NCBI GenBank assembly: GCA_023489135.1
Contig: JAMDCE010000471.1
Location: forward strand, 1-12,659
DNA length: 12,659 nt
Origin: Chloroflexota bacterium
Lineage (GTDB): Bacteria; Chloroflexota; Chloroflexia; JAMDCE01
Reading direction: 5' to 3'
The translations under genes and the position numbers were made by a program. A model generated the notes under the pieces. That model was given only the letters and a program-made list of their open reading frames with translations. It had not been told where the DNA came from and ran no database searches. Positions 6,412 through 12,659 of this stretch are shown in pieces (within the stretch, counting starts at the first letter, position 1; every line of letters begins with the position of its first letter).

Positions 6412-8117
6412 TCCCATAACTCTGGAGATACTCTGGCGCAGGATCATTTCCATCGTAGATGAGGCCGATGCCACCGTCGCCCGAACCGCTTTTTCCAGCC
6501 TGCTGCGCGACGCGCACGATTACACCTGCACGTTCTCAGATCGAAGAGGACGGCTGCTGGCGCAGGGCACCTTCTGCACCCCCGGACAAGCCGGTGCCAT
6601 GTCACTGGGCGTCAAGAAGTGGGTCAATCTGTTGCCCGAAGAGCGCTATAGGCCGGGTGATGTTTTCATTACTAATGATCCCTGGCTGATGGCCGGCCAT
6701 CTCAACGACGTGTGCGTGATGAGCCCCATATTCCACCGGGAGACGCTGGTGGGTTTTACCGCCTGCGTTTTTCACCACTCGGACATAGGCGGTCGTGTGG
6801 CATCCGACAATCGCGATCTTCACGAGGATGGCCTGTTCATCCCCCCCCTTGAAGCTTTGCGAGGACGGGGTATTCAACGAGGCTATCCTGGATCTGATTC
6901 GCTGGAACGTTCGGACGCCGGAAGAAGTTATCGGCGATATCCGTTCGCAGGTGGCCGCTAACCACGTATGCTCGCAAAAGATTACCCAGATGATGGAGGA
7001 CACCGGCCTGACCAACCTGGATGACCTTGCCAACCAGATTATGGACGTGACCGAGAAGAGCGTGCGAGAGGCGATAACCAGTATTCCCGATGGTGTTTAT
7101 GAGCACGTCGGAGTCGTGGAAGGCCCCGGTTCGCGGGAGGACGTTACTATAAAGGCCTCGGTGCAAGTTAAAGGAAGCGACATTATCGTCGATCTTGATG
7201 GCTCTTCTCCGGAGGTGGATTGGGGAGGCAACGTAACCTATAACTTCACCTACGCTTACGTTTTTATGGCGGTTAAGAGCGCCTTCAGCCCGGAGATGCC
7301 CAACAACGACGGCTGCATCCGCCCGATCATCTTGAAAGCGCCGGAAGGGTCTATCGTCAACTGCCGGTTTCCCGCCGCCGTGGCGGCGCGCATGCAGATA
7401 GGCCACTTCCTGACCGAGATAGTTTACAAAGCGCTGGCCCCCGCGGCGCCGCACAACATCATCGCCTCCAGCGGTGGAACGCCCGGCTGGATGCAGGTAT
7501 TCTACGGCCGGAGGCACGATGGGCATAAATTCCACTCCGTGCTGATCAGGGGTGGTGGCATGGGCGCCAACCACCGGCAGGACGGTCGCTCGTGTGTTAT
7601 CTTTCCCGCCAACGGTGCCAACACCGCCTGCGAGATCTTCGAGAGCGACTCGCCGCTCATCATGGAGAAAAGGGAGCTCCTTCGTGATTCGGGCGGCCCC
7701 GGCAGGATGAGGGGAGGACTGGGCCGGCAGGTCGTCTTCAGGGTGCCCGACGACGAACATGCTCCCAGCACACCGGTTGCTATAGGTATCCAGGGAGGAA
7801 GGTTTCGCCATCCGGCGGACGGGATATTCGGGGCCAAGCCCGGATCCAAATCTAAGTTTCTGATCAACGATGCTGCCAAGGACCCCGGGGGGCTAAACTT
7901 CGCCAGGCCGGGAGACGTCATCGTCTTCCACAATCCTGGGGGAGGAGGCTATGGCGACCCGTTTGAGCGCGACCCTGAAAGGGTGGAAAGTGACGTCGTC
8001 AATGGGTACGTCAGCCCGGAGAAGGCCGGGGAGGAATACGGGGTGGTCATCGACCCTGCGACGCTGAAGGTGGACCTTGAAGCGACGGAGAAATTGAGGT
8101 CTTCTAAGAGGGCGTGA
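6395..8117 (+). pseudogene. hyuB: Hydantoinase B/oxoprolinase family protein, subunit B (HyuB), interrupted by a single-base frameshift
   Basis: Small catalytic partner of HyuA. The ATG at 6395 has AAGGAGG 9 bases upstream inside the end of hyuA. The first frame (stop at 6961) carries the HyuB N-terminus (DPITLEILWRR, LLRDAHDYTCTFSDRRGRL, TNDPWLMAGHLND) and loses homology after LFIPP. The second frame (open through to the stop at 8115-8117) continues with LKLCEDGVFNEAILDLI and runs to the typical C-terminus GPGRMRGGLGRQVVF and NPGGGGYGDPFERDPE. The switch falls at a run of eight C (6841-6848); seven C would give one frame of about 573 residues, the usual family length. Both halves are otherwise intact, so the lesion is either a sequencing error, a recent mutation, or slippage/phase variation. 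Alternative starts for the second part (GTG 6795, ATG 6828) lack a good ribosome site. Confidence 0.9.
6841..6848 (+). repeat. C8 homopolymer at the hyuB frameshift point
   Basis: Eight consecutive C bases follow TTCAT. The upstream frame reads Ile-Pro-Pro-Leu-Glu and then drifts; removing one C joins it to the downstream frame as Ile-Pro-Pro-Leu-Lys-Leu. This is the exact position where homology passes from one frame to the other. Confidence 0.9.
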
Positions 8118-8135
8118 AGCTACCGCGAAGACCGA

Positions 8136-8154
8136 CGCGGTTTTGGAAACCGCG
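8136..8154 (+). terminator. Hairpin 18 bases after the hyuB stop
   Basis: CGCGGTTT (8136-8143) and AAACCGCG (8147-8154) form a perfect 8-base stem with a 3-base loop directly after hyuB. There is no T-run after it on the plus strand, so it may stabilise the 3' end of the hyuAB mRNA or act as a weak or Rho-assisted terminator. Confidence 0.4.
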
Positions 8155-8265
8155 ATCGCAAAATTCGGGCTAAGTACTACGAGTTTCAAGCTATCGACCA
8201 GACGCGAAGAGGTACCGAGTTTGAGCCTTCCCACGCCCAACCCGGTGCCTGCGTCGCTGCCCGAT

Positions 8266-8294
8266 TTGTATCCTGGCCTGTTATGTGATACATT
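8266..8294 (+). promoter_or_regulatory. Possible hicBA promoter with overlapping inverted repeat
   Basis: TTGTAT (8266-8271) and TACATT (8289-8294) with a 17-base spacer form a modest promoter. The inverted repeat TGTATC (8267-8272) / GATACA (8287-8292) overlaps both elements, with centres about two helical turns apart, as an autoregulatory operator of a toxin-antitoxin system would. The hicB product is short and shows no clear DNA-binding domain, which weakens the operator idea. Confidence 0.4.
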
Positions 8295-8314
8295 CAGCAT
8301 TGGAGGGTATCAAG

Positions 8315-8515
8315 GTGAGGATTGAAATCGAAAGAGAAGAGGACGGGCGCTGGGTCGCCGAAGTTAACGATCTTCCAGGCGTTATGGCTTACGGAAAGAC
8401 TCGTCAAGAGGCTATTTCCCAGGTTGAGGCACTGGCCCTGCGGGTGATCGCAGATCGGATTGAGCATGGCGAGCCCGTTCCTGATCTTGACGGCCTTTTC
8501 GCGCTGCCTGCGTGA
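8315..8515 (+). CDS. hicB: HicB-family antitoxin (66 aa)
   Basis: Short antitoxin of the type II HicAB system, which binds and neutralises the HicA ribonuclease. Seen: the compact HicB fold opening EIEREEDGRWVAEVNDLPGV, followed by AYGKTRQEAISQVEALALRVIADRI split over residues 25-49, matching the family pattern of a partly degraded RNase H-like fold with a Gly-x-Thr-x-x-Glu-Ala turn. I chose the GTG at 8315 because GGAGGG (8302-8307) lies 7 bases upstream; an in-frame GTG at 8285 would add ten residues but has no ribosome site and lies within the predicted promoter. No C-terminal helix-turn-helix or ribbon-helix-helix is present, unlike longer HicB proteins. Its stop overlaps the hicA start (GTGA, 8512-8515), giving the antitoxin-first order. 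Confidence 0.85.
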   Translation: MRIEIEREEDGRWVAEVNDLPGVMAYGKTRQEAISQVEALALRVIADRIEHGEPVPDLDGLFALPA

Positions 8516-8727
8516 GCCGGTGGCGTTCGTCCAAGGCACGAGTGGTGCTTGCGGCCCTCCTTCATATCGGTTGGTCAATCAAAAGAGAGACTGCCGGTTC
8601 TCATCGTGTGCTCGCTCGTTCCGGATGGCCTGATTACGTGTTCCCTTTTCACGAGCGCGAGGAGATCGGTCCTCGTATGCTTGCTCGAATTGCCAAGAGG
8701 ACTGGCCTTACTCCAGATGACCTATGA
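8512..8727 (+). CDS. hicA: HicA-family toxin, probable mRNA interferase (71 aa)
   Basis: Small double-stranded-RNA-binding-fold protein; characterised HicA toxins cleave mRNA and tmRNA and arrest growth when HicB is lost. Seen: an N-terminal helix (SSKARVVLAALLHIGW), the family's RExxGSHRV motif with the conserved catalytic His31, a strand ending in YVFPFH, and the C-terminal PRMLARIAKRTGLTPDDL helix pattern. The length is typical. Start GTG at 8512 overlaps the hicB stop, so translation is coupled. The gene converges on the papain-fold gene with 25 bases between their stops. It lies just after hyuAB in the same direction but is probably a separate unit. Whether it is active cannot be told; key residues look intact. 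Confidence 0.85.
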   Translation: MSRWRSSKARVVLAALLHIGWSIKRETAGSHRVLARSGWPDYVFPFHEREEIGPRMLARIAKRTGLTPDDL

Positions 8728-8752
8728 CTGTGAAATCATCATCTACTGGCGG

Positions 8753-10789
8753 CTAGCGTCTGGGCAAGACCATCGCCGGAGCCTCGTAGGGGATCAGCTT
8801 CCCTCTGGGACTATCGGATAGCAGCCCGGCCGGGTTGGATGTGGCTGAGCAGGAAGTCTTGGTGCACTTTTCCAGGACGATGTTGTCCACATAGGCCCCC
8901 TCCGGGAAGCTAACGTCGTACGAGCTGAAGAATCTAAACGCCACCCACACCGTCGGCTTGCCGATCAGGCTGCCAACGTGCGGGACCTTCGCCAGATCCA
9001 GCGAGCCGGAACCCCAGCCGCCCGAATCTCCCCAGGTGCAGAATCCGCCGGGGAAATGGATACCATCGTCCGACGCCACCCAGCAGAACTGATCGGCATA
9101 GACTTCGGTGCTTATCCACGCGGTGAACGTGAGTGTCGCCGCGGTGGCGTCGGCCAGACTAAAGGGCCCATATACCATCCACGAATCAGCGTAGCTCGGA
9201 TAGCCGCTTCCGCAGCTAAGAGGCCCGCCCTCGGCTCCGCCGCCGACGGCCCAGGCGCTGTAGCCGGCACCGTCCGCCCGGCAATCCCGCTTGGCCCAGA
9301 AGTACTCGTCATTAACCGCCCCGTCGTAATCATAGACCTGCCAGTTACTGGGCGCTGAACCCTCAAAGTCCTCGCGGGTGATGGTGATCCAATCGGGTGT
9401 GGGGGTGGCGGTAGGAGTGGGGGTAGAGCTTGGCGTAGGGCTGGGTGTAGCGGTTGGGCTCGGAGTATGAGTAGGAGAGGGCGTTACAATAGGACCACCG
9501 CTACCCACGGCTATCATCGGCAAATAGGCCACGAAGATCGGCGCAGGTGTCGGGGTTGGCGTTGGGGTCGGGGTTGACGTCGGGGTCGGCGTGGACGTCG
9601 GGGTCGCCGGACAAGGAATGCCGGTGGCATTGTTGCTGTAGCCCGAGGTGTCCACCCCGTTGTAGGCCCGCACGCGATAGTAGTAGCTCGTCTGGCAATT
9701 CACCGCGTTATCGTCGTAGGCGGTAACGTTGGCGGCCGCGGTGCCTATCTGCGCCCATCCGCCGGTGCCGCTGAGGGATCTTTCGATCAGGAAGCCGGTC
9801 TCGTTGCTGCTGTTGTCCGTCCAGGAGAGGTGCACGGTCCTAGCGCTGGCTCCTCCTGTTGCCGTCAGATTGCTCGGTGCAGTCGGCGGCGACTGATTGA
9901 AGATAACGTAATTGGCTTCCGTCCCCACGCTGGAGATGCCTCGCACAATGCGCATGTAGCCGCCTTCTCCCCACCCCGTGCCCCACGAGTTCTTGAGGTA
10001 CCATATCCCGTTAGGGCCGCCTTGATTGTCGTCCCACCCGACGATGAGCACGGCGTGGTTGGCTCTTCCCCAGCACACTGGTTCGGATGCTTCGTTAGTG
10101 GCGAAAATGCCGACCGTATAGCTGATGAATTCAGGGCCGGCGCAGACGCCGGTCGCGATAGGCCCGTGGTCCAGGAGAGCCTGCTTGATGGCGTCGTCGG
10201 AGGGAATGGTGCCCGGAGCGCCCACGAAGCGCCAGTCGGTAAGCTTTTCGTGGTGGGGGTAGGGTTGGGGGTATGGGTCCCCGCACTTGGCCCCCGGCGT
10301 GTACGGGAAGTCGCTCTCGTAGACAACCCCCGCTTCAGTTTCATTCCGCGGCATCTTGTCGATATAGTAGTCGTAGGCCCAGGAGCCACCGGTGGTGCCC
10401 CAGCCCTCGACATTGCAGGAAATCAGGTACTGCAGCGAGGGAGTTATGATCTTGCCGGTCTGCAGCTTAACGACGTTTTCCACGGCGGCCGTCGTAGCCT
10501 GAGCCCAGGATGCCTGGTTCTGTCCCAGGTCCTTCACCGGGGTGCAGCCTCCCAATGTAGCGTCCTCGCACACATTGTAATGTGAAGGAAGGCTTACAGG
10601 GACGACCGACGTCTGCTCCACGGTGTTGGCCCGGTCGCCGTCGGCGACGTATGATTCTCCCGGCGGCGTCACCGGGGAGTCGGGGGCAGCCGTGACGTTC
10701 ATTATCAGCAGCAGCGGACTGGACAATAGAATAACAAAGGCCAACGCGTACTTCACGAGCCCTTTAACACGAACGGCAGAACTTGTCAT
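8753..10789 (-). CDS. Secreted papain-fold (C1) protein with Cys-to-Ser active site, FN3 domain, Thr-Pro linkers and C-terminal beta domain (678 aa)
   Basis: Exported multidomain protein. Start ATG 10787-10789 is preferred: GGAGG (10796-10800) lies 6 bases upstream; an upstream TTG at 10804 has no site. Domains: signal peptide (about 1-35); papain fold (about 65-300) starting at SLPSHYNV without a propeptide; fibronectin type III (about 303-393); Thr-Pro tract (394-417); IFVAYLPMIAVG; second Thr-Pro tract (436-465); a C-terminal domain (466-643) from EDFEGSAPSNW to YVDNIVL, probably a beta-sandwich. In the papain domain H245 (ANHAVLIVGWDD) and N267 (KNSWGTGWGEGGY) are kept, but the position of catalytic Cys25 is S94 (QASWAQAT) and that of oxyanion Gln19 is L88. 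It is therefore likely to be non-proteolytic, a binding protein, or a Ser-using variant as in sponge silicateins and Plasmodium SERA5. It stands alone, convergent to hicBA. Confidence 0.88.
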   Translation of the reverse strand: MTSSAVRVKGLVKYALAFVILLSSPLLLIMNVTAAPDSPVTPPGESYVADGDRANTVEQTSVVPVSLPSHYNVCEDATLGGCTPVKDLGQNQASWAQATTAAVENVVKLQTGKIITPSLQYLISCNVEGWGTTGGSWAYDYYIDKMPRNETEAGVVYESDFPYTPGAKCGDPYPQPYPHHEKLTDWRFVGAPGTIPSDDAIKQALLDHGPIATGVCAGPEFISYTVGIFATNEASEPVCWGRANHAVLIVGWDDNQGGPNGIWYLKNSWGTGWGEGGYMRIVRGISSVGTEANYVIFNQSPPTAPSNLTATGGASARTVHLSWTDNSSNETGFLIERSLSGTGGWAQIGTAAANVTAYDDNAVNCQTSYYYRVRAYNGVDTSGYSNNATGIPCPATPTSTPTPTSTPTPTPTPTPAPIFVAYLPMIAVGSGGPIVTPSPTHTPSPTATPSPTPSSTPTPTATPTPDWITITREDFEGSAPSNWQVYDYDGAVNDEYFWAKRDCRADGAGYSAWAVGGGAEGGPLSCGSGYPSYADSWMVYGPFSLADATAATLTFTAWISTEVYADQFCWVASDDGIHFPGGFCTWGDSGGWGSGSLDLAKVPHVGSLIGKPTVWVAFRFFSSYDVSFPEGAYVDNIVLEKCTKTSCSATSNPAGLLSDSPRGKLIPYEAPAMVLPRR
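9395..9610 (-). repeat. Low-complexity Thr-Pro repeat region inside the papain-fold gene
   Basis: Two tracts of imperfect hexanucleotide repeats (9539-9610 and 9395-9484) encode Thr-Pro/Ser-Pro dipeptides, flanking a short segment with YLPMI. They should form extended, possibly glycosylated, spacers outside the cell. This layout is frequent in secreted proteins of Chloroflexota. Confidence 0.85.
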
Positions 10790-10904
10790 CAGATACCTCC
10801 ACAAGCCGAGCAGTAGATATGGGTCCCCGCTGACTCATTCGCGAAGCCTACGTCTTCTGGAGCGAAGGTGTTCAGATTTGCGGCAGGCGCGGCGCACAAA
10901 TCAC

Positions 10905-10974
10905 GAGAGGCACCCGGAAACCAGGTGCCTCTCTATGAGCCAAACGCCAAGAGGCGCCCCGATACGGCGCCTCT
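10905..10974 (-). terminator. Tandem GC-rich hairpins between the M24 and papain-fold genes
   Basis: Two perfect stems lie 16 bases apart: GAGAGGCACC/GGTGCCTCTC (10905-10933, 10 pairs, 9-base loop) and AGAGGCGCC/GGCGCCTCT (10950-10974, 9 pairs, 7-base loop). Their arms share the pattern AGAGGC-CC. They lie 130-200 bases after the M24 stop on the minus strand and 115 or more bases before the papain-fold start. T-runs are weak (a TTT after the second in minus direction), so termination of the M24 transcript is likely but not certain. The rest of the 10790-11106 gap holds no gene and no clear promoter. Confidence 0.5.
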
Positions 10975-11106
10975 CCACTCGCTCCACCCCGCCCACGCAG
11001 CCCAGGGAGGCTCGTGACAACGGGTTACGAGATCATTCTATTATCTGTCGGCTATAACAGTCAATAATACTTTCTTGCGATCCTTTAAGACTCCTACCGG
11101 GCTCAG

Positions 11107-12315
11107 CTAGACCTCGACGATGTGCAGCTGCGCCGCCGTCGACTGCAGCCTTTCCACCTTGCCTTGCTCGTTGATGCGAATGCAGTCCCCGATCTTTCCG
11201 CTGGCGGTGTAGTCCTTGTTGCCCACGTTGGGGTGGACGGTGAAGCGGTCTCCGGGGCGCGGGGGGCTGCCCATCGGCGTGGCGCCCGACATGTTGTAGC
11301 GGTGGATTTGGGGCGTCATCGGCTCGTAGCCGGCGGCGTGGATGCGATTTACCAGGTCCACCTCTATGTCCATAAAGGTCCGGTTCTTCTCAAGTTCCAC
11401 CAGGGCGTACTCGTACATCTCCCGGCAAAACTCGAACATCTCCTCGACCTCCCTCTTGGGCCTTCCGAGGGAAAGGGCGAAGCTCGTCTGTGGCTCCACC
11501 CCTCCGTAGAGCACGTCCGTCTCGAACAGGATCACGTCCCCCGGGTTGAGTCTGTTGCGCGACGCCGGCGCCCGAAGGAACGTCGGGCTGGGACCCGAGG
11601 TCACGAGCATGAAGTGGGGGTACCAACCCCCGTTCTCGACGATCACCTTCTCCGCCGTCGCCCACAGCTCGCACTCCATTACCCCCGGCCTCATCGCTTC
11701 GGCCACCGCCTTGAACCACAGGTCGTGGATTTGGCACGCTTTCCTCAACAGGGCCAGTTCCTCCGGACTGGTCCGGGAGACCTCGTCCATCGCGTCTTCC
11801 ATCGCTACCGTCGCGTCCTCGAAGGTCGCACCCGGCAAGCTCTCGCGCAGCGCGTTATACGTCGCCGCCGGAAATATGTCCATCTTGTAGCCCACGATCC
11901 CCAGCCTGCCATGCTCCAGCTTGAGCTGCTTGATCTTCCTCACGACATCCTGGGCTGAATTGAGGCTGGCCACTATCTCCTTTATCCAGGATGTTTCGGA
12001 AGCGACGTGCAGGAACTGTGGACCGAGCACGTTGTTCACGCCCAGCTGTGGCTCTCCCTCCAGCGGAAACACGACGAAGGTGCCCTTGTTGACATAAGGT
12101 TGGTAGTTTGAGATGTAGTACAGGTGGTTGACCAGCACCGTCATGTAGCCGAAGGGGCCGCCCACGATCAGACAATCGAGGTCGTGCTTCCTCATGGAGC
12201 TGCGAATCGCTTCCCATCTCCGCTCGCGCTCCTTCTCCGAAGGCGTGGCGTAGGTCCAGGGGTACTCCAAGCCCTTGGGGTAGCCCTTGTAGCCATAGGG
12301 GTAAAACGTGCTCAT
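11107..12315 (-). CDS. M24 (pita-bread fold, aminopeptidase P/creatinase-like) family protein with degenerate active site (402 aa)
   Basis: Cytoplasmic two-domain protein: a creatinase-type N-terminal domain (about 30-170) and a pita-bread C-terminal domain (about 185-400). Family members are Xaa-Pro peptidases, creatinase, or lyases and hydrolases of small osmolytes. The metal ligands of the peptidases (Asp, Asp, His, Glu, Glu) align, by eye, with E265 and Q276 (in LFETDVLYGGVEPQTSF), a region around H338, H361 (TVHPNVG) and D377 (GKIGDCI), so a normal dimetal site is unlikely. The creatinase catalytic His falls on R248 (TFLRAPASR), arguing against true creatinase too. The protein is otherwise intact and of normal length, so it is probably functional with another chemistry or as a binding protein. 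ATG 12313-12315 has GGAGG (12320-12324) 4 bases upstream. It is monocistronic with its own promoter (12340-12368). Confidence 0.88.
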   Translation of the reverse strand: MSTFYPYGYKGYPKGLEYPWTYATPSEKERERRWEAIRSSMRKHDLDCLIVGGPFGYMTVLVNHLYYISNYQPYVNKGTFVVFPLEGEPQLGVNNVLGPQFLHVASETSWIKEIVASLNSAQDVVRKIKQLKLEHGRLGIVGYKMDIFPAATYNALRESLPGATFEDATVAMEDAMDEVSRTSPEELALLRKACQIHDLWFKAVAEAMRPGVMECELWATAEKVIVENGGWYPHFMLVTSGPSPTFLRAPASRNRLNPGDVILFETDVLYGGVEPQTSFALSLGRPKREVEEMFEFCREMYEYALVELEKNRTFMDIEVDLVNRIHAAGYEPMTPQIHRYNMSGATPMGSPPRPGDRFTVHPNVGNKDYTASGKIGDCIRINEQGKVERLQSTAAQLHIVEV

Positions 12316-12339
12316 ACACCCTCCAAACCTGCTTTACTG

Positions 12340-12368
12340 CTCATATCAGTTTGACAATGTCACGTCAA
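12340..12368 (-). promoter_or_regulatory. Promoter of the M24-family gene with a palindrome in its spacer
   Basis: On the minus strand TTGACG (12363-12368, five of six) and TATGAG (12340-12345, four of six) are 17 bases apart. The 11-base palindrome TGACA-A-TGTCA (12352-12362) lies wholly within the spacer, a position where a bound repressor would block polymerase. Such short TGTCA-type dyads are used by several GntR-type regulators; which regulator acts here is unknown. Confidence 0.55.
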
Positions 12369-12600
12369 AACGGGATAGCTCCTCCCGCCCCTCCCCTGCG
12401 GGGGACAGGCCGCCCGCGCTACATGTCTGATCGCCGTCTTGCGCAGCGCAATTCAGTCGGTGCGCTATGCTGCCTACCAACCGGCACCAAAGCTAGCACA
12501 ACACCTCTGCCCTGTCAACCTTTCCGATCCTGCCCCAATCCGTGAATTCATGCTCCCAGGCTTCACCTAGCGGGTGAAGATAAGTTTTCTACCTTATAGC
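12369..12600. other. Intergenic stretch without a gene
   Basis: This stretch holds small hairpins only: TCCCC-TGCG-GGGGA (12392-12405) in a C-rich patch, TTGCG-CAG-CGCAA (12439-12451), and CTTCACC-N5-GGTGAAG (12561-12579), the last followed on the plus strand by a TTTT a few bases later. A 64-codon plus frame at 12351-12545 has no ribosome site or recognisable features. Confidence 0.4.
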
Positions 12601-12610
12601 TGACATTAGG

Positions 12611-12656
12611 TCGACCGATGGACTGGTGGTATGGTATGATATGGGCACCGAGGAGG
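12611..12656 (+). promoter_or_regulatory. Possible promoter and ribosome site of a gene just outside the right edge
   Basis: TCGACC (12611-12616) and TATGAT (12635-12640, five of six) with an 18-base spacer are followed by AGGAGG at 12651-12656, three bases before the end of the window. A plus-strand gene probably starts within about ten bases beyond the edge, divergent from the M24 gene. Confidence 0.35.
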
Positions 12657-12659
12657 TGC

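Noticed and set aside
6795..8117. The second half of hyuB as an independent gene starting at GTG 6795 or ATG 6828
   Set aside because: No ribosome site, first residues are unlike HyuB, and homology continues directly from the preceding frame at the C8 run.
9395..9610. Tandem DNA repeat or CRISPR-like array
   Set aside because: The repeats are in frame and encode Thr-Pro linkers of an exported protein; there are no uniform spacers.
11107..12315. Naming the M24 gene creatinase and completing a creatine-creatinine pathway
   Set aside because: The position of the creatinase catalytic His is Arg248 and a conserved Glu position is His361, so creatinase activity is not supported.

Overview
The window is GC-rich bacterial chromosomal DNA, most likely from a member of the Chloroflexota. 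The evidence is the long Ala/Pro/Thr linker behind a lipoprotein signal, a secreted protein with two Thr-Pro tracts and a YLPMI segment between them, frequent GTG starts and strong AGGAGG ribosome sites. The phylum call is inference from composition and domain style; no marker gene is present.

Left block (1-3777, all minus strand). A strong promoter at 3007-3035 probably drives an operon read right to left: an NMT1/SsuA-like substrate-binding lipoprotein (1469-2656), a short-chain dehydrogenase (671-1453) whose ribosome site overlaps the preceding stop codon, and a thiamine-diphosphate E1 alpha subunit cut by the window edge (1-541). Before it lies a single isochorismatase-superfamily hydrolase gene (3103-3777) with its own promoter (3981-4009) and a leader holding a 93-base inverted-repeat structure.

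Centre (4071-8117, plus strand). Divergent from the hydrolase, a near-consensus promoter (4071-4099) leads into hyuA (4297-6411) and the overlapping hyuB (6395-8117), the two subunits of a hydantoinase/oxoprolinase/carboxylase-type enzyme. hyuB is split by one extra C in a run of eight. The hydrolase has the TTSGCVRA signature of N-carbamoylsarcosine/maleamate-type amidases, so the divergent pair could open a cyclic ureide or imide and then remove a carbamoyl or amide group.

Right block. A hicB-hicA toxin-antitoxin pair (8315-8727) follows, with a promoter overlapped by an inverted repeat. Convergent to it is a large secreted papain-fold protein (8753-10789) in which the catalytic Cys is replaced by Ser and the oxyanion Gln by Leu, followed by a fibronectin type III domain, Thr-Pro linkers and a beta-sandwich-like C-terminus. 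Two tandem GC-rich hairpins separate it from an M24 'pita-bread' family gene (11107-12315) that lacks most metal ligands of the peptidases and also lacks the creatinase catalytic His. A promoter with a palindrome inside its spacer precedes that gene. The right edge ends in a possible promoter and AGGAGG site for a plus-strand gene outside the window.

The most unusual items are two probable pseudo-enzymes or reactivity-shifted enzymes (papain fold and M24), the C8 frameshift in hyuB, and the structured leader of the hydrolase gene. No tRNA, rRNA, CRISPR array, transposase or integrase was seen.
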